Assembly: GCF_040958095.1 (NCBI RefSeq)
Contig: NC_091237.1
Coordinates: 15,477,036 to 15,541,035 of the forward strand
Length of the DNA: 64,000 bases
Source of the DNA: Procambarus clarkii
Lineage: Eukaryota; Arthropoda; Malacostraca; Decapoda; Cambaridae
Direction of reading: 5' to 3'
The notes below the pieces were generated by a model. The model searched no databases. It was not told where the DNA came from and saw only the letters and a program-made list of their open reading frames with translations. This document shows positions 1 through 10,369 of the stretch, one piece after another. The position numbers were made by a program, and so were the translations under genes. How positions within the stretch are numbered: position 1 is the first letter of the stretch; the number at the start of each line of letters is the position of its first letter.

Positions 1-378
1 TGACCCTCCTCGCTCCTCCCACCTCTCTCCCTCTCACCCCAAACCCTCACTAATTACTTCACTATTCATTTCTTTCCTTTAGTTTTCTCTTATACGTTGG
101 TGGCAGTGATTATGTATTCTAGAATTCTCTCTAGAGTTTCGGGTAACTGATCAAGTGACGGCGCCTTGTAGTCGTAGCACCTAGGTAGTCAAATACCTAG
201 GTTTACAAGGTGTTGAACGAGAGAGGCTGCCTTAGGAACTCTGGAGGGTGCTTTAGAATAGTTAGCTAACTGGGGACGGGATAACGGACTAGAGAGAGCT
301 GTTTCCCCCGGCCTCGTTAGATAACTGGGGGGTGGAATAATGGACAAGATAGAGCTATTTCCCCCACCCCCCGTTACA
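1..378 (+). repeat. 5' LTR (3' part only) of a non-autonomous LTR retrotransposon
   Basis: Positions 1-378 match 5871-6248 at a constant offset of 5870 bases, and I found no mismatch by eye. The copy ends in GTTACA, the inverted partner of the TGTAAC that opens the 3' LTR at 4903. The first ~970 bases of this LTR lie before the window. No difference between the LTRs implies a very recent insertion. Confidence 0.85.
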
Positions 379-379
379 A

Positions 380-393
380 TGATGGCAGCGGTG
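380..393 (+). promoter_or_regulatory. Primer binding site, tRNA-Leu-like
   Basis: TGATGGCAGCGGTG starts one base after the LTR end. It is complementary, with one mismatch, to the CCA-bearing 3' end of animal tRNA-Leu of the ...CACCGCTGCCACCA type. The tRNA end is recalled knowledge; the position is as expected for a minus-strand primer site. Confidence 0.6.
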
Positions 394-1215
394 TTGAACA
401 ATGTTTAAGGTATTGGTGTTCTTTTAACATTGTTCAGTCCCACGTGTCTTTTTGCCGCTCAGGCGCTATCAGGGAGATCTTGACAGGTGTTTAATATTCG
501 CGAGTTAGCGAACTTTTTTCAGGTTAGGAGATAGTGATTCTCTGGTGTTGTGTTTAGTGATTTTGTGAGTTTTGTGGTGTTCAGGGAATGTTCACCAGAA
601 CTTGCGTGTGTAGTGATTTATGTTAGTAATAAGATTTGGCGATTTGGGAACTTAGCGGTGTTGGTAGTGCAGGTCAGCTGAGTGTGACAGGTGACCTCGC
701 ATGTCCCACGGGGACACCCAGCCACCGCTGGTCTCCAGGTCAGTGGGGAGTGGCAGGTGTAGTTCTTAAGTAGTTTAAGTGTGGTTCTGCTCAGATTATT
801 GCGATCGACTGTTTTACTCCATTTGAACGCAATAACCCGAGGTGTACTGGTATTGTACAGCATGCTAGTGTGGACTAGTGTGTCAGTAGACTTCACGTTG
901 GGGACGCTCGACGTTAGATAGTCTGGTCACAGGGGTGACAACAGTTTGGGAGTTGTTTACCGGCGGAGAAGCTAGGGAAACACTCTGGGTCACGTAGGTG
1001 GCTGTAGGTTAAGGGTGGGAGTAATGGTTAATTATGTACTTAAGATTAGGAACGGTACAGTTAAGTTTAGGCTAGTGTTTTGTCTATTAGTGTTGATTTT
1101 TTTTTGTGACAAGTTAAAAGTAGTGATGACCTTATTCTCTCTTCTCTAACTTTACTCTGTTACTGTTTTATGTTCCACCAAGTCAATATCATTCAGAGTT
1201 AATTGAATTATTAAA

Positions 1216-1230
1216 AATTGAAGTGTAGTT
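1216..1230. repeat. Target site duplication, left copy
   Basis: AATTGAAGTGTAGTT, repeated exactly at 3606-3620. The two copies bracket the nested gag-only element and abut its poly-A tail here. Confidence 0.85.
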
Positions 1231-3605
1231 TTTTTTTTTTTTTATTTTTATTTTTACATGCAAGCATGCGTATAATGTACAATAAAAACAGAACAAATAT
1301 AACAGAACAAAAGAACAAAGCACACACATGAACAATGACAAAGGAACAAATCAAGAAGACGACCTGCCAGAAGGGCTGACCACAAAACAAAAAATGCATA
1401 TACAAACATAACACAAATATAAACACAGCGTAATACAAACATAAGGGAAGCATAGAGGCGAGAAACAGACAAAACAAGTCTGCTAACACCTCAAACACAT
1501 AATGCACACATAAAGAGCACACCCCAACAGCCTGAAGGGCACACAATATGACAAGCAAGCGCACACGACATCCACAACCGAACACACAAACGCACAGGAA
1601 CCGCACACCCCCCCCCCACGAGCCATACAAGAAAACCCACAATACAAACCGGAGCACGCAGGAACCGGGAAACAATACCCACCCCACCCACTCACATACA
1701 CACCCCACAACCAGGCAACACAAAATACATAGAAATCACTTGCGAGGAACCTCGTGAGAAATGTACTTCTCCGGGAAAAGATCATGAGGATATTTCGCCT
1801 TGTAAGCTTCCCAGACTAGATCTTCAAGGTCGGTAGGGTTTTCGACCCCCCGCGCTCGAGCGGGTATCATAAACTCGGGAACATCTATATCCGGCGGCAT
1901 CGGCCAATGCCTAAGGTCACTGACGCAAGTCGCATAACGAGGCCGGGGAGCGCCAACCACGCCCTTCGAGGAAGCAGATGACACCGGAGCAGCGGACGAG
2001 GGACGCCGAGCCTGCCACGCCTTCGTCATCGGAGCAGGTGTCGGACGCTGAGACGATAGCACTTCCACGGATTCCGCAGGAGACACGGAAGGGACTGCAG
2101 GAAACGGAAGAGGCGGCAAAACCGCTGCCGAGGAAACGGGTAACGAGGAAGGAGCCACAGAACATCCAGAGCGAGCATCCTTTCTCAACATCACCACCAG
2201 ACCACCCCGCTCACCACCAACTACAGCAGGGGGAACCACCGCCCACGAAGAACCGGAGCCATCCGACGCAGGACCCTCGGACACCGGACCAGAGGTTGAG
2301 GCCGAAACGCCGGCACCGGCATCCTCAGGCAAGTGTACCTCCGCCACCACCGTAGTGTGCACCACATCCGGAGCCACGCCACCGTCAACGGAAGGACGAC
2401 ACTCGTCGAAGTCGCCAACATCAGCCCACACAGAAGAACGCCGGGAACGCTTAGGCTCGGGCCGCACATCATCAGACCCGGAGGCAGACTCAGCGACCCG
2501 CGCAGCACCAACCGAGCGAACCGACGCACGCCGCAGCACGGCAGCCTCCTCAACCACACGGGGCACCAGGCCAGGCACAGGAGGGAATTCCGGATCCACC
2601 TCATCTCCCAGCACAGCCGGGACAGACGGCGAGGGTGCAGGGACCGGGACAGACACAGCAGAGGAAGAACTGGAAGACGAGGGGACCGAGCAAACGGCAG
2701 GCGGAAGAGGCTCAGGGACACCAGCTGGAGCACTAGGCGAGGACCCAACCTCCGGAGGAGATGCGGCAACAACAGGGGGCGCAACAGGCGGAGCAACAGC
2801 TGCTACAGAGGGCACCTCCTCAGCCGAAGAGACGTCCATACCCACCGAATCATCCCCCACAGGAAGGGGCGGGAAATCCTCCTCACTGAAGAGGTTCACT
2901 GGTGCAACAGGAGGCGCAGAACAGTCAGCAGCCTGATGGCCCAAAAGACCACAACGATAACACGTCCGCGGCTGACGGGCGTAAAACACCCGAACGTTGT
3001 ACCCCATAAGGCGCACAGAGGACGGAATATCCGCCCGGAGTCTCATGCCCAGGGTGCGAATGTTAGACCTCACACCCTTAAGAGGACTAGAAGACACCAC
3101 GTTCACTCTCACACTAACAACTGCGCCAAACCGCCCGAAATACCGCCGTAGCAGAGCCTCTGGAAACTCCAAGGGAGCCCCATGCACACTGATGTAAGTA
3201 AGTGCACCACTTCTATCCGAAAGGGTGACAGTGCCCGCACCATCCGGCAGGGGCAGTGTCCGCCCCTCGTATCGCCGGAGAAAATCGCGATACGCCGCCT
3301 CCTCTGCAAACTTCACAATGGCCCTACGGGCCGTTACCAACTCAACCCCATAAATCGCAAACACAGGGACAGAGAGCAGTTCACAAGCCAGGGCAATCTC
3401 CGGGTAACCAGCCCGCACAGAGAACTCTAGTCCCACAGACTGAGCCCGGACGACTGGGGGTAGAGGGACCCCCATCGTAACGCCACGTCAGCACAGGCGA
3501 GCAGACACACACCCGCCCCCAACCGGCCGAAACGGGCAAACAACACCAAACTGCTGGAGCGCCGATGCAACACGTCCGCCCCGCACCGAAGCTAGGGCCA
3601 GACTC
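1231..3605 (-). mobile_element. Nested gag-only non-LTR retroelement (HAL1-like)
   Basis: A 2.37-kb GC-rich insertion in reverse orientation inside the LTR element. It has a perfect 15-bp target duplication, a 3' poly-A tail (the T-run from 1231), about 130 bp of 5' leader and about 500 bp of 3' UTR around one 579-codon ORF. No endonuclease or reverse transcriptase ORF is present, so it resembles 'half-LINEs' such as HAL1, or Gag-only elements such as HeT-A, and would need enzyme in trans. A retrocopied host CCHC gene is the alternative. It is younger than its host element. Confidence 0.75.
1736..3475 (-). CDS. ORF1/gag-like CCHC zinc-knuckle protein of a non-LTR element
   Basis: Intact 579-residue ORF opening at an ATG. 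Residues ~88-170 resemble the RRM-like fold that precedes the knuckle in ZCCHC3/Tx1-type ORF1 proteins: a short beta segment, then a basic region and a Q-P-R-T-C-Y-R-C entry. One canonical zinc knuckle CX2CX4HX4C follows at C172, C175, H180 and C185. Residues ~190-480 are low-complexity Pro/Ser/Ala/Val-rich, and the C-terminal ~60 residues are more ordered. The expected role is RNA binding and ribonucleoprotein assembly for retrotransposition. The high GC content contrasts with the AT-rich flanks. The several ORFs in other frames here are shadows of this GC-rich gene. Confidence 0.75.
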   Translation of the reverse strand: MGVPLPPVVRAQSVGLEFSVRAGYPEIALACELLSVPVFAIYGVELVTARRAIVKFAEEAAYRDFLRRYEGRTLPLPDGAGTVTLSDRSGALTYISVHGAPLEFPEALLRRYFGRFGAVVSVRVNVVSSSPLKGVRSNIRTLGMRLRADIPSSVRLMGYNVRVFYARQPRTCYRCGLLGHQAADCSAPPVAPVNLFSEEDFPPLPVGDDSVGMDVSSAEEVPSVAAVAPPVAPPVVAASPPEVGSSPSAPAGVPEPLPPAVCSVPSSSSSSSAVSVPVPAPSPSVPAVLGDEVDPEFPPVPGLVPRVVEEAAVLRRASVRSVGAARVAESASGSDDVRPEPKRSRRSSVWADVGDFDECRPSVDGGVAPDVVHTTVVAEVHLPEDAGAGVSASTSGPVSEGPASDGSGSSWAVVPPAVVGGERGGLVVMLRKDARSGCSVAPSSLPVSSAAVLPPLPFPAVPSVSPAESVEVLSSQRPTPAPMTKAWQARRPSSAAPVSSASSKGVVGAPRPRYATCVSDLRHWPMPPDIDVPEFMIPARARGVENPTDLEDLVWEAYKAKYPHDLFPEKYISHEVPRK

Positions 3606-3620
3606 AATTGAAGTGTAGTT
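3606..3620. repeat. Target site duplication, right copy
   Basis: Second copy of the 15-bp duplication seen at 1216-1230; it marks the 5' end of the nested element. Confidence 0.85.
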
Positions 3621-3911
3621 GTTGCCAGGAGGAGAGCGGTATGATAGGACTGTGTAACCCTATACAAACGACAGGGTCACACAAACATCTTGGGAACACG
3701 TATTGTCGCCTTTCTGTTCATTTCACAGGTGGGAGCCAGAAGAGAGGAGAGACGCACATACAGAAGAGGGAGACGGCTGCCTTATACCACACTCACGGCT
3801 GTTCCTCACCACCACGACGACCAGCCCCTACCTGGATGTCAGGGCCACCACCACCACCACCACCCCAGGGGACCCCAAGATGCAGCCCTCTCGGTCGGTC
3901 AACATTGGTCT

Positions 3912-4013
3912 ACCCAGTGGACCCCAAGACGGACGGACCCCAGTGGACCCCAAGACGGACGGACCCCAGTGGACCCCAAGACGGACGGACCCCCAGTGGA
4001 CCCCAGGTCGTTC
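3912..4013 (+). repeat. 26-bp tandem repeat in the LTR-element interior
   Basis: Three to four near-identical 26-bp units built on CCCCAGTGGACCCCAAGACG. Related shorter motifs recur to ~4140. The repeat creates a long proline-rich pseudo-ORF. Confidence 0.7.
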
Positions 4014-4155
4014 TGCAGACGACCCCAGACGACCCAGTAATGATGGAAGAGGAGCAACAACGACTCCAGTCTGTCCCACCAACATCGGTCTACCCAGGAT
4101 GGACCCCAGGACGGACAGACCCCCAATGGACCCCAGGTCGCTTGTCAAAGACCCA

Positions 4156-4240
4156 TGGGAGGAGGAAGAGAGAAGAAAGAAGAAAGAAGAGAGAAGAAAG
4201 AAGAGAGAAGAAAGAAGAGAGAAGAAAGAAGAAGATAAGC
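4156..4240 (+). repeat. GA-rich polypurine tract
   Basis: About 85 bases almost wholly of A and G in GAAAGAA/GAGAAG arrangements. It is a simple repeat near the 3' end of the element interior. Confidence 0.7.
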
Positions 4241-4887
4241 CAAGCTGAGACACGATACCTAGTGTCCCTTGCTGGTGTCAGCATTATTGCATGGAGCGTA
4301 ATTGCAAGACAGGATCGTTTGCCTTGACTGGCCGCCCCTCCTACAAGCATGTTGCTCTGTTGAGTGATTCTTCCTGTGTCATGCGGACTTGATGTGGCTG
4401 TCAGAAGTAGCTCTCTGAAGGAGGCGTGCTGGAGCAACAGGGAGGAAGAAGAGTAGGATGGGATTTCTACTGTTGGCAACTATATGAAGGTCTCGAAACT
4501 TGTAGTCCCTATAGCTGTGAAGAACCCCAATATACGTCTCTCATGGTGACTGACGTAGGGCCAATTACAGATCAGCTGGGACAACCGAATTCCACGGTCC
4601 TGTGCTCAGTTCAAGTAGTAACGGCTTTCGGGTTGACCAAGTGTTGTTGTGCGTTAACGACGGAGAAGCGACGGAGGCAGTTGTGTTGAAGAAATGTGGT
4701 ACAGGATTATCTACAAGACCAAGCAGTGACGTCGCCCAGCCAGAGACAATGGACGTCTGTCTACATATTTCATTTTTTAGAGTAGGATGATGTATATTTG
4801 TTTAGCTAGGATGTATTTTTTTTTTTCGTTAATAAAGTTGTTGCACACAGCTAGCTTGCTTTAGCAGTGTTGCAAAAACTTTATTTC

Positions 4888-4902
4888 GGGGAGAAGGGGA
4901 GA
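4888..4902 (+). promoter_or_regulatory. Polypurine tract of the LTR element
   Basis: Purine run GGGGAGAAGGGGAGA directly before the TGTAAC start of the 3' LTR, the position where plus-strand priming occurs. Confidence 0.7.
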
Positions 4903-6248
4903 TGTAACACTGTAAAAGTGTTTGGGTTAGTTTATTTAAAATATATATAGAATATGAGTCACAGACGGATTTGGAAAGGCGCCAGTTGTCTGCCTGAGAT
5001 CTCACACCTCAAAGCGTTAATGACCTCAAGTGACCTGAGGTCAGATCATGAGAATTTCACCTTGCTTCCGCTAAGCTCTTAATTGTAGTCTGGTAGCCTT
5101 CAAACAAGCCGACGTTTGAGGAGTGGCTTGGTAGTGCCGGAGGCTATCTACTTGTGGGCGGAGTTAGCTACTAGGTTCCCCAATATAAACTCGGAGAGCT
5201 ATCCAGCATGGAGCATTAACAGACAGAGCAGCAGACGAGAGAGAGAAGACGTCCCTACCAGGGAGGTTGTCGGCCGGCAGGGGCGAGACAGTCTCTGTCA
5301 AGCTACAGACCCCCCCCCCCCCCCCCCCTCTCTATTCAACTTAGACTCAGTACTCGGTGAGTGAACATTAAGGTGACTTGGTCGTGTTTACATATGTTGT
5401 GTGATGATCAGGGGCAGTCAAGTTGTAGGGTTCTCGAATTCTTGGATGATGACTCACTTTGCATATTAAACTGGAACATTTTAATTGAATTGCTAAATTA
5501 TGATACTTCATGTGAAATATAATTATGAATTTATTATTTAAATTGTGTTTAACTTTGCTCCCTAGAGCTTTGAGTTGAGGATTTGAGAAAGCCTCTGTGG
5601 TTACTGGGTTCATGATATAAATGAGTACATGTTTGGAATGAGTACATGATAAAGATGGGAACTACTAATAATGATCTCTTGATAACATCATTTGAGAATT
5701 TTGTGATACAGACAAGTTCCATTCCTTGTCTTGTATGTAATGATCATGAATGGATGGTGGCAGCATTTCGTCTTCTACTATCTACTCTTCTACTTCTACT
5801 ATCTACTCTTCTCCTTCTACCTATCTACACCTCTCCCTCCACCCCTCTCTGAACTCTCACTTTCAACTAATGACCCTCCTCGCTCCTCCCACCTCTCTCC
5901 CTCTCACCCCAAACCCTCACTAATTACTTCACTATTCATTTCTTTCCTTTAGTTTTCTCTTATACGTTGGTGGCAGTGATTATGTATTCTAGAATTCTCT
6001 CTAGAGTTTCGGGTAACTGATCAAGTGACGGCGCCTTGTAGTCGTAGCACCTAGGTAGTCAAATACCTAGGTTTACAAGGTGTTGAACGAGAGAGGCTGC
6101 CTTAGGAACTCTGGAGGGTGCTTTAGAATAGTTAGCTAACTGGGGACGGGATAACGGACTAGAGAGAGCTGTTTCCCCCGGCCTCGTTAGATAACTGGGG
6201 GGTGGAATAATGGACAAGATAGAGCTATTTCCCCCACCCCCCGTTACA
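4903..6248 (+). repeat. 3' LTR, complete
   Basis: A 1346-bp LTR opening TGTAAC and closing GTTACA (6-bp terminal inverted repeat). Its last 378 bases equal positions 1-378. It contains a TATAAA at 5184-5189, a poly-C run near 5311-5328 and a duplicated ~57-bp segment near 6130-6245. The flank after 6248 is a 15-bp tandem repeat, so the target duplication cannot be confirmed without the left flank. Confidence 0.85.
5184..5189 (+). promoter_or_regulatory. Candidate TATA box of the LTR promoter
   Basis: TATAAA in the left third of the 3' LTR, followed by a GGTGAGT-type splice-donor-like sequence near 5355. The position fits a U3 promoter. Confidence 0.35.
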
Positions 6249-6249
6249 A

Positions 6250-6376
6250 GAGGCACATGCAACAGAGGCACATGCAACAGAGCCACACGCAACAGAGGCA
6301 CGCGCAACAGAGGCACACGCAACAGAGGCACACGCAACAGATCCACATGCAACAGAGGCAGGCGCAACAGATGCTC
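6250..6376 (+). repeat. 15-bp tandem repeat
   Basis: About eight units of AGAGGCACACGCAAC with scattered substitutions. The LTR element is inserted at its left edge. Confidence 0.8.
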
Positions 6377-6440
6377 CCTGCACTAACATCATTCATGGAC
6401 GAAAACATTACTAATCCACTCCAGGTTCTAATTAGCTGAC

Positions 6441-6546
6441 GGTGTGTGTTGCGTGTGTGTATTGTGTGTGTGTGTTGCATGTGTGTTGCGTGAGTAGCGT
6501 GTGTGTATGTGTGTTGCGTGTTGCGTGAGTAGCGTACGTGTGTTGC
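6441..6546 (+). repeat. TG-rich simple repeat
   Basis: Imperfect TGTGTTGCGTG-type repeat, interrupted. Confidence 0.7.
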
Positions 6547-7049
6547 GCAAGAAAACATAAAACGATACTCAGTAATGACTGGAGCTGTAAACCAAATTAC
6601 ACAACAATTAAGATAAAGGCAATTAGCTGGAAAATGAACTCACACACACATTTTGGGAACAATTCAACATGGAAAAAGCTGTTTATTGATTGCTTCATGG
6701 CGTTGTTTGGCGTTTTTGTGACAGCTGGGCTCCTGCAGGCCCAAGTGGTGACCGAGCCAAGATTCACCAAGTATTTACGTGTTCTTTTACGAAACCTGTT
6801 CATCTTTCCTCGATAACGACGGCTTAATTTGTATTTATTAAACAGTTTATTGTCGTGGACGACCTCTTAAAGCGTTTTGGAGCTCGTAAACTGTTAAATA
6901 GATGTAAACAAAGCCGTCTTGGTCTACTAAAGATGTAGAGGTTTCGTTAGTGTTGCCATAAGCGCTTGATATATCCTGGTCATCATGCCACAGTGAGATC
7001 TAAAACCTATGGATTAAAATAGGTTAAGTTAGGCTAGGTTAGGTAATTG
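6547..7049. other. Unassigned sequence with short TTAGG-like tract
   Basis: No gene is seen. Around 7018-7043 there are a few degenerate GGTTAG units, similar to the arthropod telomere repeat but too few to be telomeric. Confidence 0.5.
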
Positions 7050-7225
7050 AATGTTAGGTCGGCATTCAATCCCCGACCGTCCACATGTGGTTGGCCACCA
7101 TTCCTTTCCCTCCGTCCCATCCCAAATCCTTATCCCGACCCCCTTCCAAGTGCTATATTGTCGTGATGGCTTGGCGCTTTCCCCTGATAATCCCTTCCTC
7201 CCTTATCCAAGGTCTTAGGGGCACC
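7050..7225 (+). mobile_element. SINE family A, copy 1
   Basis: It begins with a B-box-like GGTCGGCATTCAATCCCCGACC segment and continues with a body found again at 35270-35405 (+), 44195-44346 (-), 60727-60905 (-) and 63735-63918 (-). In the minus copies the fuller head carries an A-box-like part. A tRNA-derived SINE is the best reading. Confidence 0.65.
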
Positions 7226-7346
7226 ATTCCATCCTCTACACTAATACTTATTTATCTGTCAACTGAGGAAAGCAAAATATTTACACAGAACTTTGTGAGA
7301 TTAGAGTACCGAGTTGGATGATAATTCCCAAACACTTGTACGTAAA

Positions 7347-7519
7347 TTGTTGACCAGACCACACACTAGAAGTTGAAGGGACGACGACGTTTCGGTCGTC
7401 GTCCCTTCACAATCGACTTGAGAATGGTCCAGGACGGACCGAAACGTCGTCGTCCCTTCAACTTCTAGTGTGTGGTCTGGTCAACATACTTCAGCCACGT
7501 TATTGTGACTCATCGCCTG
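7347..7519. mobile_element. Palindromic retroposon-like element, copy 1
   Basis: 173 bp flanked by the 14-bp direct repeat CACTTGTACGTAAA (7333-7346 and 7520-7533). The ends of 7349-7485 form long inverted arms (GTTGACCAGACCACACACTA... and its complement), separated by a spacer that repeats part of the arm. A non-palindromic tail (CATACTTCAGCCACGTTATT...) follows. A second copy lies at 15311-15439. Confidence 0.8.
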
Positions 7520-7533
7520 CACTTGTACGTAAA

Positions 7534-7880
7534 GGCGAGTTATGTCAGGGCTGATCTTATCGAACCTTTTACAATACTGAACAGTTTGGAGAATGTTGAT
7601 ACAGAATTCTTCTTCGAAAGGTCAAACAAGGAGCAACGGGTTCAAGCTCAACAAGCTACAATGTAGGACTGAGAACAAGAGATGCTTTTTCATCCTCATG
7701 GAACCGCCTACCCGCTGAAGCCGCAAATGACAAAATTCTGTTGAACTTTAAAATCGATTGAAAAAGTCCCCAAGACAAATAGGGGGTATCTTTGACAAAC
7801 CACCGACTTCCTGTCCTCGTAGAAGCCACTATAGTGTTTTAGCGGCCCTCGGGTAAATTCAGGTAAATATGAAAAGTAGA
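7534..7880 (+). pseudogene. Decayed LINE reverse transcriptase C-terminus
   Basis: The frame near 7545-7665 reads ADLIEPFTILNSLENVD..FFERSNK, typical of the region after the RT domain in decapod CR1/Jockey-like LINEs. Stops and shifts follow. The palindromic element sits at its 5' side. Confidence 0.6.
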
Positions 7881-7959
7881 AACTTTGCCAGGGTTTGGTA
7901 ATCTGTGTCCACATACATGTTCTCATTTATTTATGGGTACAATACACATTCTCATTCTC

Positions 7960-8084
<125 letters not shown>

Positions 8085-8089
8085 AATCT

Positions 8090-8671
8090 ACCCAATAATA
8101 ACCGCTACCTGACGTTGCATGTGTCCCACAGAGACGAACAAAAGTTTGCAGGAAATCCCTATTTTACTGATCGTCCGCACGTTATTGTCCTTTTTTTTGG
8201 GGGGGGGGGGATAAAGATGAGGGAGAGGCATAGGTGAAGGGAAGTATAGAAGTGGGAAATACAGTGAGAGGTATGAAAGCAGGCGGGCTGTCCGCCTTGC
8301 TGACACGATGTGTGGGTGTTGGCAGCTAAGCTAAGCTGGCTCTCTCTTGTCAGGGAGCTGTGAGTGTGTGTGGGGTTCTTCACATGTGTTTCACCATATG
8401 TGGATGTCTATAGATGAATACTGTGTAGTGTTCATATGTACACACTCCGATGCTTCCACACATGTTGTTCTGTTTAAGGCTCTTTATTTTATTATTATTA
8501 TTTATTGATTTATTCATACATACACATACATACATGTATATTTATATACATATATAAATATACACATACATACTCGATTTTTTCCAATTATTGGGGGAAG
8601 GATTTCTGGTCATATTTCATCTGGGAATTATGTACTGTGGGGCTGGGTTTTCATCTAGTAATTCGAGGCTC
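8090..8671. other. No gene recognised
   Basis: Contains a G-run near 8200 and ATACATAC-type simple sequence near 8515-8575. No coding or element signature was found. Confidence 0.4.
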
Positions 8672-8990
8672 TTGGGCCACCAGCTGTGGGAGTGGGACGT
8701 CTCATCTTGGGCCACCAGCTGTGGGAGCGGGGCGTCTCATCTTGGGCCACCAGCTGTGGGAGTGGGACGTCTCATCTTGGGCCACCAGCTGTGGGAGCGG
8801 GGCGTCTCATCTTGGGCCACCAGCTGTGGGAGTGGGACGTCTCATCTTGGGCCACCAGCTGTGGGAGTGGGACGTCTCATCTTGGGCCACCAGCTGTGGG
8901 AGTGGGACGTCTCATCTTGGGCCACCAGCTGTGGGAGTAGGACGTCTCATCTTGGGCCACCAGCTGTGGGAGTGGGGCGTCTCATCTTGG
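8672..8990 (+). repeat. 35-bp minisatellite, nine copies
   Basis: Unit starts TTGGGCCACCAGCTGTGGGA and has period 35; units differ at a few G/A and C/T sites. Because 35 is not divisible by three and no unit has a stop, all three forward frames stay open and give the same 35-residue pseudo-repeat. Confidence 0.9.
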
Positions 8991-9640
8991 AGTAATCTTT
9001 CTAACATTGGGTCCTCTAACATTTCGATGGTGTTCCACACCCTGATGGCTTGGGCAGTCTGATGTTCAGTGGCTGTATGTTCAGGAGTTCATGGAGCTCC
9101 TGGATTGTCTGATCATATGGTGAACTGTGTTTTGCTGCTCTCCTTAGCGCCTTATTTTGCACTGCTTGCAGTTTCTGCATGTTAGTTTTCTTTAAGGTGT
9201 GTAGTGGTACTGGGGGATACTCTAGATGCGGCCGAACTAGAGCCTTATATATGTGTATCTGAATGTTTGTACTGAGGTTTCGGAATCTCCTCAGTTTTCC
9301 TAAGGCTGCTTTGGCTTTGTTTAGTCGGCACCCAAGTAGCTGCCGATATTAAGCCTAGCAGTTCTGTTGTCTATAAAGCTGCAGAAAGTAGCAGTAAATC
9401 TCTCAGGAAGTCATAGTTCAGATCTCTTATATTTTAGGTCTGTGTGCCACACTTTTGGCTTTCGAAACGTCTCTAAGCACTATATTACACTGATCTTTTT
9501 TCGACACTGCGTTGGCTATATGTTCGTAGATCAGGGCTATAGTTGTATGGGCCCCTCTGCGGCTTCTAAACCCATGCTGCCTGGTGTTATACTTCCCTTC
9601 CTCCTCCGTGTACTTCACAAGTCTCTGATTGATTATGTAT
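8991..9640 (-). pseudogene. LINE reverse transcriptase remnant with internal deletion
   Basis: On the minus strand, 9640-9430 reads QHGFRSRRGAHTTIALIYEH and a DVSKA motif, the RT fingers/palm start. It is followed after a shift by NRTARLNIGS-like sequence. Then from ~9345 down to ~9030 it jumps to LGCRLNKAKAALGKLRRF and YKALVRPHLEYPPVPLHTLK, the post-RT segment. The catalytic FADD region between them is missing. Confidence 0.7.
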
Positions 9641-10369
9641 TGTCCTATAGTGTGGGAGGTAAGGCAGAGAGTGAGGGGTGTGGGAGGGTGGGAAGATGTG
9701 GGAGGTAGGAAGATTGAGAAGGAGAGAGGGAGGCCTTGGGGAAGGTAGACGGGGGAGGTAAGACGGTAGGGAGCTTCAGGGGTAGGAAGGTAAGGACACA
9801 GCCCCGGTCCTGAACCAGGTAAGTCCACTACGGGCTCAATATACCCCGTGCTACTTGCAACTTTTTGTTCCCAGTAGCTGAGTTTAAAACAACATCAGCA
9901 AGAAGGTAAAGAGGGAAGGGGGAGATGCTGAGAAGAAAATAAAGTGTGAAGGATGGGGGGTAAGAGGAAGGGGAGCAGCATAGAGGAAAGATATTTTTAT
10001 CTCTCTTGTAGGACATGTGGACTCCTGTGGAAGACGTCGACTTCTATGGGGACGTGGGCTCCTATGAGGGCCGGGGACAATGTTCCCTACCAATAAAAAG
10101 GGTTCATCCAGTCTCTCCTGTAATTATCTAAGTGCAATTACCTACGTGTAGTTACAGTATGGTGTGGCTGTGTGCGTGTTTTGGTTGTGTCAAATCATTC
10201 CCAGTCTGATTGTGCTTCCCGGGTGAGGCCCTTACGTGCGAGCAGTTGTTGTTGTTGTTGTAGACAGTGTTGCTGATGTATTGAGAGACAGAGATGTCTC
10301 TGATGAGAGAGATGACTGCTGATCAAGTAGGTGGGTCGGCCAACCACAGGGAAACAGCTAAATCACTCA
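9641..10369. other. Gene-poor; LINE-tail motif
   Basis: G/A-rich stretch at 9655-9800. At 10120-10155 there is an AATTACCTACGTGTAGTTAC-type motif that also closes LINE remnants near 37110-37145 and sits at the centre of the palindrome at 28786-29029. Confidence 0.4.

Larger units (their letters stand above)
379..4902 (+). mobile_element. Internal region of a non-autonomous LTR retrotransposon
   Basis: This lies between the two LTR copies, just after a primer binding site (380-393) and just before a polypurine tract (4888-4902), the standard LTR retrotransposon layout. After removing the nested insertion (1231-3605 plus one target duplication) only about 2.1 kb remains. I see no gag, protease, reverse transcriptase, RNase H or integrase motif in it on either strand. 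The longest plus-strand frames (3608-4327) read through 26-bp tandem repeats and GA-rich sequence and look non-coding. The element is therefore best called a LARD/TRIM-like derivative mobilised in trans. The superfamily (Ty3/Gypsy or BEL/Pao) cannot be decided without pol. Confidence 0.75.

Noticed and set aside
1548-3197. Several plus-strand ORFs across the nested element
   Set aside because: Shadows of the GC-rich minus-strand gag-like ORF or of its 3' UTR.
3608-4327. 239-codon proline-rich ORF as gag of the LTR element
   Set aside because: Composition comes from 26-bp repeats and a GA tract; overlapping frames are similarly open and no gag motif is seen.
7018-7046. Interstitial telomere (TTAGG)n
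   Set aside because: Only a few degenerate units.
8505-9062. 185-codon plus-strand ORF
   Set aside because: Runs through the 35-bp minisatellite; the other two frames are equally open.
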